DNA of 11,741 bases. Source: an uncultured Porphyromonadaceae bacterium (GTDB taxonomy: Bacteria > Bacteroidota > Bacteroidia > Bacteroidales > Muribaculaceae). Within the stretch, counting starts at the first letter, position 1; each line of letters opens with the position of its first letter. Made by a program: the position numbers and the translations under genes. Below are positions 6,273 to 11,741 of this stretch, one piece after another. The notes beneath the pieces are model-generated. The model searched no databases. It saw nothing but the letters and a program-made list of their open reading frames with translations, and was not told where the DNA came from. The stretch spans positions 1 to 11,741 of the forward strand of contig CAMWLX010000072.1 in assembly GCA_947175225.1 (NCBI GenBank), given 5' to 3'.

Positions 6273-6815
6273 ATGCATATGACGGAACTCGAGATGATGA
6301 GGTGGATCTTAGGGATACTCATTGCGGCAGGTGCTCTTGCCGTGACGGTGATGTATTTCTTCCGCAATGATGTAACTCCTGCTGTATCGTCTGTCGAGAC
6401 AGGAGACAGCCGCCTCTTGCTGCAGCAGGCACTGATGTCGTCTGCTTCTGACTCTAAGAATCCAATACCATCAGTAGTACTTGAGTCCGAAGCCTACGAA
6501 GCTTTACAGCGGAATATACGCGACGGTGCCATAATAAACGAATCAAGTCCGATATGGGACGAGCTTGAGAGAACCATATTGCTGAGCAGTCCGAAGTTCA
6601 AGAGTAATCTGTATGTCCTCTCTGGAGGAGATCTGAAGCCGTCAGACCTGCATATGACTTTGCTGATAAAGTGTGGAGTTAGTCCTGCCAACATTGCCAC
6701 GCTCGTCGGAAGGTCGAAATCCACCATCACTTTCAGGAGAAAGGATATGGGAAAGAAGTTTTTTGACCAAGATTTGGACGCAAATTCTGTTGATGAGCTA
6801 ATTAGGTTAATATAA
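6273..6815 (+). CDS. membrane-anchored helix-turn-helix protein
   Basis: This 180-residue protein has one N-terminal membrane helix at about 9-30 (MMRWILGILIAAGALAVTVMYFF), a linker with a WDELERTILLSSPKFKSNL segment, and a C-terminal DNA-binding-like module at about 121-162 (LKPSDLHMTLLIKCGVSPANIATLVGRSKSTI split into two helices). The C-terminal half resembles the end of Bacteroidota regulators in which tetratricopeptide repeats and a membrane helix precede a LuxR-like helix-turn-helix. Here the repeat region is missing, leaving anchor, linker and HTH. The HTH faces the cytoplasm if the N-terminus is outside. It starts 9 nt after DUF2442, so it is probably the third gene of that operon and may regulate it (inference). 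Alternative ATGs at 6279 and 6294 cannot be excluded. No specific family was recognised with certainty. Confidence 0.75.
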   Translation: MHMTELEMMRWILGILIAAGALAVTVMYFFRNDVTPAVSSVETGDSRLLLQQALMSSASDSKNPIPSVVLESEAYEALQRNIRDGAIINESSPIWDELERTILLSSPKFKSNLYVLSGGDLKPSDLHMTLLIKCGVSPANIATLVGRSKSTITFRRKDMGKKFFDQDLDANSVDELIRLI

Positions 6816-6866
6816 GTATTTTAAATAATTTAGATTTCTTTCTAAACAAAAACTAAACTCAAAAAA

Positions 6867-6897
6867 TTGCAGTTTGCCCCTTGATATGCTATCTTTG
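6867..6897 (+). promoter_or_regulatory. housekeeping promoter of copy-2 membrane-pair operon
   Basis: TTG (6867-6869), exactly 20 bp, TATCTTTG (6890-6897), in an AT-rich gap (6816-6915) after the HTH gene. The -7 box ends 18 nt before the ATG at 6916. Confidence 0.78.
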
Positions 6898-6915
6898 CAG
6901 TAAAATTCAACACTT

Positions 6916-7209
6916 ATGGCAGCATGGATAAAACGCATTTTAGAATGGTCAAAAGAGACTGAATGTATCGTAGACAGGGAGCCATATTCAATGGGGCTCT
7001 TTATATTGGTATTGTCAGGATTTAGCTTTCAGTTGCCTTTGATACAGAACGTAATCATTCAGTTATGTTTTTTGATTTGCACTGTCCATGTGGTCTATAG
7101 GTATATCAAAGATACTCAATATCTTATGGCATTACTTAAAATTGGGATGATTGTGGTGGTTGCCGTTTTACTTATTGATGATGTCTATTTGCATATAAAT
7201 TCCCTTTAA
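6916..7209 (+). CDS. small three-helix membrane protein A, copy 2 (unknown function)
   Basis: This 97-residue paralogue of the protein at 105-389 has the same plan. An amphipathic N-terminus (MAAWIKRILEWSK) and a charged stretch IVDREPYSMG precede three hydrophobic segments at about 26-42, 44-61 and 69-88. Identity to copy 1 is rather over half, concentrated in the first two helices (GLFILVL, QLPLI, NVIIQ, ALLK), while the last helix and the C-terminus diverge. The DNA of the first two helices is still visibly similar (for example TTTATATTGGTATTG in both), so the copies are true duplicates. It has a strong promoter of its own and is followed after 13 nt by membrane protein B. Function is unknown. 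The loss of two cysteines relative to copy 1 suggests these are not critical. Confidence 0.8.
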   Translation: MAAWIKRILEWSKETECIVDREPYSMGLFILVLSGFSFQLPLIQNVIIQLCFLICTVHVVYRYIKDTQYLMALLKIGMIVVVAVLLIDDVYLHINSL

Positions 7210-7222
7210 TATATTAAACCAT

Positions 7223-7513
7223 ATGAAATTTCGTGAAATTCTTGGCACTGTCCATATTCCTTACCTTAAGGTCTTGTATGTAATCGCAATTTGTGGGCTT
7301 ATAGCTCTTTGCCTACCAAATTGGCTTTCTCCCTCTTTCTTTTTCCTAAAGTATATAGGGCTGTCAATTTTGTTGGCAGTAATGCTATATTTATCCTTTT
7401 GGATCTATAAAGCAGGCTACAAAAAACTGTCGCTGTTGTATGCAATAGCCTCTCTTGCTTTATTCGCCATATCGATAGTAGTTTTCAAGTGGGCTTTTAT
7501 TATTCTTCAATGA
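7223..7513 (+). CDS. small three-helix membrane protein B, copy 2 (unknown function)
   Basis: This 96-residue hydrophobic protein is paralogous to the one at 407-712. Helices are at about 16-33, 39-61 and 69-91, with the conserved basic loop KAGYKK between the last two and FKWA near the C-terminus. It lacks the nine-residue-or-so tail of copy 1. It is co-transcribed with membrane protein A copy 2 (13 nt apart), repeating the gene order of copy 1 exactly. It converges on the thioesterase gene ending at 7597; the 83 bp between them hold no convincing terminator. The conserved loop and the strict pairing with A are the best hints that the two proteins form one membrane complex (inference). Confidence 0.8.
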   Translation: MKFREILGTVHIPYLKVLYVIAICGLIALCLPNWLSPSFFFLKYIGLSILLAVMLYLSFWIYKAGYKKLSLLYAIASLALFAISIVVFKWAFIILQ

Positions 7514-7596
7514 TATTGATTCACCAAGGCTCCCCTCATGAAATAGCGTAAGAAGGGCGCTCTATAAGCACTCGCGTCGGTAGCCTTATTTCGAGT

Positions 7597-8361
7597 CTAC
7601 CTGCGGGGGGCGAAGCGGAGTCGAGAATAGAGTATAGGGCGTATCCCGTCTGCGCTTTCCAAGTATAGGCGGTAGAGGTGTCGGTCTGTGTCGACGCATT
7701 GCTTCATGATGCGTACCTCCATGCCGTAGGACGCCTCGTGGAGGAAAGAGAGCTCAAGACGGTTTACGATGTTATCGTCATATGCCTGCATAGAAAACTG
7801 GTTGAGAAGAAGGTCTATGTAGCGCACCGTATTCACATGCCGGTAGAAATCAATGTCGCAATATTTGAAACGGTATACCGATTCGTTGCCATCAGGCTCT
7901 ATACGGGCATGTTTTTCCTGCATCGGTATGGGACATTCAATTTCGGATATCCATTCCGGATTGAAGTTAAGCCCTGAAAGTCCGGCGTTGCTGCGGTCGG
8001 AGGTATTGAGTACCATCCATATGGAGCGGGCATAGCCTAAGATATTGCCGTTTGCGTCTGATATGGAGAAAGCACGGCGCGAGAAATGTCGGTTCCAATC
8101 CTCAACCCATGTAGTTATGCTGTAGTCGGTGTTTTCGCGAGGGTAGCGGTCCATCTCCACGGTAAGGCGGGAGAGTACCCAGCCCATATCGTGAGAAGGC
8201 ATCGATGGATTTCCGATTTCAAGGATATTGGCGTGTTCGGTTGCCACATCGATGAGTTTCTGAGCCAGCAGGGGGAGTGACATCTCCTGCTGTGCGTTGC
8301 ATTCCGCAGCAGATAGATAGTATGTGCGTGTTATGATGGTTTCTTTTTCGGTAGTTTCCAT
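7597..8361 (-). CDS. acyl-ACP thioesterase (double hotdog fold)
   Basis: This 254-residue cytoplasmic enzyme of the acyl-ACP thioesterase family (PF01643) hydrolyses fatty acyl-ACP to free fatty acid and ACP. Length is right for bacterial members with two hotdog domains. The first contains a long helix near 30-50 (LLAQKLIDVATEHANILEIG), then WVLSRLTVEMDRYP and TTWVEDW. The second contains the active-site region YCDIDFYRHVNTVRYI at 167-182. His175 and Asn177 of the HVN motif are present, but residue 173, where plant and many bacterial enzymes have the catalytic Asn of N-x-H, is Tyr. The annotated start is ATG 8361. An upstream in-frame TTG at 8385 overlaps the -7 box and is rejected. The gene is monocistronic and divergent from the serpin operon. 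Confidence 0.9.
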   Translation of the reverse strand: METTEKETIITRTYYLSAAECNAQQEMSLPLLAQKLIDVATEHANILEIGNPSMPSHDMGWVLSRLTVEMDRYPRENTDYSITTWVEDWNRHFSRRAFSISDANGNILGYARSIWMVLNTSDRSNAGLSGLNFNPEWISEIECPIPMQEKHARIEPDGNESVYRFKYCDIDFYRHVNTVRYIDLLLNQFSMQAYDDNIVNRLELSFLHEASYGMEVRIMKQCVDTDRHLYRLYLESADGIRPILYSRLRFAPRR

Positions 8362-8382
8362 TCGATTTTTTCTTCTTTGGTG

Positions 8383-8390
8383 CAAAATTA
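8383..8390 (-). promoter_or_regulatory. -7 box of the thioesterase gene
   Basis: Minus strand TAATTTTG (8390-8383) matches TAnnTTTG and ends 21 nt before the ATG at 8361, the usual distance in this window. No TTG sits 20 bp upstream, so the -33 element is weak. Confidence 0.6.
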
Positions 8391-8425
8391 ATCAATTTTT
8401 TCGATTTATGAAACAGTCGATGCAA

Positions 8426-8439
8426 GAATCGAAGGATTC
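8426..8439. promoter_or_regulatory. short inverted repeat in the thioesterase-serpin divergent region
   Basis: GAATC-GAAG-GATTC, perfect 5-bp arms with a 4-base centre, lies 45 bp before the serpin ATG. No TAnnTTTG box is visible at the usual distance from 8485, so the serpin operon may use another type of promoter. The repeat might be an operator, but an element this short could be chance. Confidence 0.25.
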
Positions 8440-8484
8440 CGGTGTTATTATGTCAAACAATATTAACCAACAAGAAACATCCAT

Positions 8485-9789
8485 ATGAACAGAATTTTTT
8501 CAACTTTAGCAACCTCCATATTGGGTCTGCTGATCGTTTCCTGCACGGGAGAGATAGTTGATTATTCAGAACCTACAGTAACGCCTCCTGAAATAATACC
8601 GCCCGAAGTGACTGACCTGCCCACCGATATCCCTGATATCACTATACCTACAATCGCATCTGCTCCACTCTCATCAATTCCAGCTGAGATCATCGAGAAT
8701 TTCAATGATTTTTCATTGAGGTTTTATCTCGCAAATTCTGAGGGTAATAAAAAAAATGTATGTGTGTCGCCGTTAAGCGTCGGGGCCGTACTCGGAATGT
8801 TGGCTAATGGCGATGACGGAGAGTCCCGCGATGGAATACTAAAGATGATGGGTTTCGAGGAAAATCAGAAAGGACTTGACGCTCTTAATACCTATTACCA
8901 GACATTGCTATCCAATCTTCCCAATATAGAGGAAGGAATTACTTGCAATATGACCAACACTCTCTGGTGCGATCCATCAAGATATGGCATTATAAAGTCG
9001 TTTATGGAGTCGATTGCGGACTGCTACTATGCATATGGAATAGGCATCAATCCGAGTGGGGATGCTGGAAAAAACGCAATAAACATGTTTGTGGATAAAA
9101 ACACCAACGGCTTGATAAAGGACTTTTTGAAGAAACCTCTTGAATCGGAGCTCGCTTTTCTAAACACCCTCTATTTCAAAGCAGGATGGTCTGAAGCCTT
9201 TGTGGAATGGGAGACATATGAAAGAATATTTGTTGACATTGAAGGTAATGAGCAGGTAACAGATTTCATGAGCAACGGCGAATTTGCGGAGTATGCAGTG
9301 ACAGAAGATGGCACGGAAGCTGTGAGGTTTAATTATGGAGAACTCAAGCAGTTTTCAATGATGTGCATCCTACCATCATCGAGTATAAGCCATACAGATC
9401 TTGATGAAGTGTTGACTTTAGACAATATCAACGATCTGAATAATAATATGAAATATATGCGTGCGTATGTCTGTTTGCCGAAATTTGAGATTGAGATGAA
9501 TAATCCCAACACTCTTTCTATTCTCACCTCTATGGGAATGAAGGATTCGTCCAAATTCGGTTTAATCACAGACGTAGGTGAATTTTATCTGAATTCATTC
9601 ATCCACGCCACGAAAATCAAAGTAGATGAAAATGGCACCGAGGGTGCAGCCGTAAGTCTTGCTGAAATGACAACCGGCGTACACGGCCCTGTTCCTAACG
9701 TTGTTTTTGACCGCCCCTTTATATTCTACATTCAGGAGAACACTACCGGCACAATCCTTTTCATCGGCTCAGTAAAAACCTTCTCATGA
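8485..9789 (+). CDS. serpin-family protease inhibitor lipoprotein
   Basis: This 434-residue serpin (PF00079) has a lipoprotein signal peptide with lipobox I17-V18-S19-C20. A Pro/Thr/Glu-rich linker runs to about 64, then a full-length serpin domain to the C-terminus. It is probably tethered to the outer membrane, facing either the periplasm or the surface. Serpins trap serine or cysteine proteases by inserting a cleaved reactive loop. Visible hallmarks are NVCVSPLSV near the start of the fold, NTLYFKAGW, and FDRPFIFYIQENTTGTILFIG near the end. The hinge ENGTEGAAVS (382-391) has Gly at P15, Thr at P14 and mainly small residues after it, as expected for an inhibitor rather than a non-inhibitory serpin. 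By counting, P1 falls near Thr397/Gly398, so target specificity is uncertain. It is followed after 7 nt by an ECF sigma factor and is probably the first gene of that operon. Confidence 0.95.
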   Translation: MNRIFSTLATSILGLLIVSCTGEIVDYSEPTVTPPEIIPPEVTDLPTDIPDITIPTIASAPLSSIPAEIIENFNDFSLRFYLANSEGNKKNVCVSPLSVGAVLGMLANGDDGESRDGILKMMGFEENQKGLDALNTYYQTLLSNLPNIEEGITCNMTNTLWCDPSRYGIIKSFMESIADCYYAYGIGINPSGDAGKNAINMFVDKNTNGLIKDFLKKPLESELAFLNTLYFKAGWSEAFVEWETYERIFVDIEGNEQVTDFMSNGEFAEYAVTEDGTEAVRFNYGELKQFSMMCILPSSSISHTDLDEVLTLDNINDLNNNMKYMRAYVCLPKFEIEMNNPNTLSILTSMGMKDSSKFGLITDVGEFYLNSFIHATKIKVDENGTEGAAVSLAEMTTGVHGPVPNVVFDRPFIFYIQENTTGTILFIGSVKTFS

Positions 9790-9796
9790 AACCCTG

Positions 9797-10351
9797 ATGA
9801 TTATCAACCGCGATAAAGAACGGGATATCGCTGCCCTTATCAAGAAGGATAAGGGATCAGCTGCAAAAGATATTTATTGCGTGTATGCCGGCTATGTGGG
9901 CGGCATATGCGCTCGTTACTTATCGTCAGACGACGACATCAAGGATGTGGTTCAAGATAGCTTCGTAAAGATATTCATTTCTGTCGGTTCGTTCAGATAC
10001 TCAGGCGCCGGCAGCCTGACTGCATGGATAGGACGCCTGACAGTAAACTGCGCCCTCAATTACCTTCGTGATAACAAAAGACTCAGGTTTGCATATGCAG
10101 CGGATGAGCTTCCTGACATCGCGGATGAACCTCCGGATGTTGACAGTCTGTCGGCCAATGAACTTGCTTCTCTAATCAGAGACCTGCCCGACGGATACAG
10201 GACTGTATTCAACCTTTACGCGATAGAAGGGAAGAAGCACAAGGAAATAGCCAAACTGCTTGGAATAAAGGAGAATAGTTCGGCATCCCAATATCTGAGG
10301 GCTAAAACCCTTCTCGCAGCTAAAATAAGACAATATCTAAACACTAAATGA
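9797..10351 (+). CDS. ECF-type RNA polymerase sigma factor
   Basis: This 184-residue sigma-70-family factor of the extracytoplasmic-function group directs RNA polymerase to a dedicated set of promoters. Region 2 spans about 25-97, with the DVVQDSFVKIF helix (50-60) and AWIGRLTVNCALNYLRDNKR (76-95). A short acidic linker (103-118) follows, then region 4 at about 122-178. That contains LPDGYRTVFNLYAIEG and a helix-turn-helix KHKEIAKLLGIKENSSASQYLRAK split across two helices (147-170). Length is typical and region 3 is absent, as in the group. Gaps of 7 nt to both the serpin upstream and the anti-sigma-like gene downstream imply translational coupling in one operon. The downstream product is the likely regulator. 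The regulon is unknown; autoregulation of the operon is plausible but not shown. Confidence 0.95.
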   Translation: MIINRDKERDIAALIKKDKGSAAKDIYCVYAGYVGGICARYLSSDDDIKDVVQDSFVKIFISVGSFRYSGAGSLTAWIGRLTVNCALNYLRDNKRLRFAYAADELPDIADEPPDVDSLSANELASLIRDLPDGYRTVFNLYAIEGKKHKEIAKLLGIKENSSASQYLRAKTLLAAKIRQYLNTK

Positions 10352-10358
10352 TTCCGGT

Positions 10359-11573
10359 ATGGATGACAAATGGATTGACAGCATAAGAGACAAGATGGCA
10401 GACTACGATGTAGTGCCGCCACCTGGCCTGTTGGATGCCGTAGAGGCCAAGATCCGTGCCAGGAAAATGAGAAACAGGCGTGTTTTCGGTGTTGTGGCCG
10501 CTTCTGTTGCCCTTATAGGAGGAGTGTCCGTAGCATTGATTCCCAATATGCCGGATACTCTCTCCGGACCTTTGATGTCGGATGTGGCCGGAGAAGACAA
10601 GGGAAAGGTATTTGCAGGGCAGATTGCTGAGGACAAGACAGTCTCCGAACCGCTTCCCGCAACGAGGAAATCAGCTAAGGCTTTCTTGATGTCAAGGAAA
10701 GCTAATCCTAAATCCGAAACTGTAAGGCAGCCTGAAATCGAAGATAGTCCGGCAGAGAAGCAGGAAATTGCCGCTGAGAATCCCCAAATGGATATGGAAT
10801 CTTACATCCCATCTAACAGTGTTGATGATGACGGCTATTCTGATGATGAGATAGCTATTGTTGAAATCATAGATTCGTATTCAAAGGAACATTCTCCTAT
10901 GTCGGTGGGAGCATCTGCTTCTGCCAACGGATTGGGAGGTATGCTCAATGACGGCAATATGGAAGGTCGCCCGTTGTTGGCTTCCGGTTCTATGCCTCTC
11001 ACGAGGATGGGAGGGGGAGTTCTGGGAGAGTCCAATTCCAATGGCTCGCACGCGCCGACATACGTCGAACTTTTTGACCATCGGCTTCCGATTCGTGCAT
11101 CCATTGACTTTTCATGGTCCGTAGGAAATGGAGTGAGTGTAGGCACAGGTCTTACATATTCATATCTGAAGTCTGACATAAGGTATGGATATTCAGATTC
11201 TCCGCTTTTCAAGGCCTCTCAGAGTCTTCATTTCATCGGTATCCCCGTCAATGTAAGGTACACGCCATGGAGCTTCCGAAAACTTGGTATTTACGTCTCT
11301 GCTGGCTTTATGGCTGAAAAGTGCGTCGCCGGGCAGATAAAGGAGGCCGAGCCGCAATCTCCTGTCTATCGATATGATGGCTGTGACTCCAGGCCTTTCC
11401 AGTTCTCGTTCAATGCCGCAGGGGGTGTACAGTATTCGTTGGTCGGTAGTTGCGCGATCTTCATCGAGCCTGGAGTCGACCTTCACCTGAAAAATGGCTC
11501 AAGTCTCCGCACCATCTATTCAGAACGCCCCGTCACATTCAATGTAAACGTCGGTCTCCGATTCGGACATTGA
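10359..11573 (+). CDS. anti-sigma-like N-terminus fused to outer-membrane beta-barrel domain
   Basis: This encodes a 404-residue protein in three parts. Residues 1-40 (MDDKWIDSIRDKM...PPPGLLDAVEAKI) resemble the short cytoplasmic segment of Bacteroidota anti-sigma factors. A single membrane helix follows at 42-61. A long polar, acidic linker (about 65-230) leads to a C-terminal region of alternating amphipathic strands (about 233-404), similar to outer-membrane beta-barrel domains of the OMP_b-brl type. The last strand NVNVGLRF ends two residues before the terminus. Position directly after the ECF sigma gene supports a role in binding and restraining that sigma factor. How one chain could sit in the inner membrane and also form a barrel is unclear. 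The barrel might fold in the outer membrane across the periplasm, act as a periplasmic sensor, or be released by cleavage (inference). Confidence 0.85.
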   Translation: MDDKWIDSIRDKMADYDVVPPPGLLDAVEAKIRARKMRNRRVFGVVAASVALIGGVSVALIPNMPDTLSGPLMSDVAGEDKGKVFAGQIAEDKTVSEPLPATRKSAKAFLMSRKANPKSETVRQPEIEDSPAEKQEIAAENPQMDMESYIPSNSVDDDGYSDDEIAIVEIIDSYSKEHSPMSVGASASANGLGGMLNDGNMEGRPLLASGSMPLTRMGGGVLGESNSNGSHAPTYVELFDHRLPIRASIDFSWSVGNGVSVGTGLTYSYLKSDIRYGYSDSPLFKASQSLHFIGIPVNVRYTPWSFRKLGIYVSAGFMAEKCVAGQIKEAEPQSPVYRYDGCDSRPFQFSFNAAGGVQYSLVGSCAIFIEPGVDLHLKNGSSLRTIYSERPVTFNVNVGLRFGH

Positions 11574-11574
11574 A

Positions 11575-11607
11575 AAACACCCCGGGCTTCATATTCCCGG
11601 GGTGTTT
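11575..11607. terminator. strong, probably bidirectional hairpin terminator
   Basis: AAACACCCCGGG pairs perfectly with CCCGGGGTGTTT, 12 bp around a 9-base loop, starting two bases after the stop of the anti-sigma-barrel gene. The + transcript ends the stem in UUU, and the minus transcript continues as five U. It can therefore serve both the serpin-sigma operon and the converging gene at 11617. Confidence 0.9.
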
Positions 11608-11616
11608 AATGTCGTA

Positions 11617-11741
11617 TTATTCTGCTTTATAGAGCCCTTTTTCGATGAGGTAGCTGTCAGCTATGTAGTAGTCGCTGTAGAGATCAAGTTTGGTGGCTCT
11701 ATCATGGAATTTCTTACAGGTCTCACTTCGGTAGAAATCCT
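11617..11741 (-). CDS. C-terminal end of a minus-strand gene (unknown), partial
   Basis: An open frame enters from the right edge on the minus strand and stops with TAA at 11619-11617. The visible 40 residues are DFYRSETCKKFHDRATKL, DLYSDYYIADSYLIEKG and LYKAE. This is a hydrophilic, Tyr- and Lys-rich, probably helical C-terminus. I do not recognise a family. The stop is followed by the perfect hairpin terminator at 11607-11575, which is what the end of a real gene would show. The start and most of the protein lie outside the window. Confidence 0.65.
   Translation of the reverse strand, partial: DFYRSETCKKFHDRATKLDLYSDYYIADSYLIEKGLYKAE

Noticed and set aside
7514..7596. AAGGCT/AGCCTT inverted pair as a terminator between membrane protein B and the thioesterase
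   Set aside because: Arms are only 6 bp with a loop of about 50 bases and no adjacent T-run.
8362..8385. In-frame TTG start adding eight residues to the thioesterase
   Set aside because: The TTG lies inside the minus-strand -7 box TAATTTTG; METTEKETI at 8361 is a normal start at the usual distance from it.

Overview
The window looks like chromosomal DNA of a Bacteroidales bacterium (phylum Bacteroidota); family or genus cannot be fixed from it. Five genes or operons have a near-ideal Bacteroidota housekeeping promoter (TTG or TTTG, exactly 20 bp, then TAnnTTTG). Starts generally lack Shine-Dalgarno sequences. The protein families also fit: AAA-ATPase_like/PDDEXK_9 proteins, an anti-sigma factor joined to an outer-membrane barrel, a lipoprotein serpin and an acyl-ACP thioesterase.

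Layout. 1-712: a two-gene operon of small three-helix membrane proteins (copy 1). 732-4116: two paralogous 520- and 519-residue AAA-ATPase_like/PDDEXK_9 proteins transcribed divergently from a 262-bp intergenic region; the + copy has a perfect 7-3-7 dyad just upstream of its promoter. 4163-5676: a minus-strand MATE exporter with an unusually long, hairpin-rich leader. 5708-6815: a DUF4160-DUF2442 pair followed by a membrane-anchored helix-turn-helix protein, apparently one operon. 6867-7513: a second copy of the small membrane-protein pair, in the same orientation as copy 1. 7597-8390: a minus-strand acyl-ACP thioesterase. 8485-11607: a tight serpin / ECF sigma factor / anti-sigma-barrel operon ending in a perfect 12-bp hairpin terminator. 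11617-11741: the C-terminal end of a converging minus-strand gene.

The 1-7.5 kb part has an accessory character: duplicated small membrane proteins bracket duplicated nuclease-like ATPases, an exporter and a toxin-antitoxin-like cassette. The 8.5-11.6 kb part is a coherent envelope-response unit: a surface or periplasmic protease inhibitor made with a sigma factor and its probable membrane-bound regulator. The least explained items are the duplicated membrane-protein pair, the structured leader of the MATE gene, and the DUF4160-DUF2442-TM-HTH operon. No rRNA, tRNA, CRISPR array, transposase or integrase was seen. No interval longer than about 300 bases lacks a gene; the largest is the 262-bp divergent region at 2295-2556.
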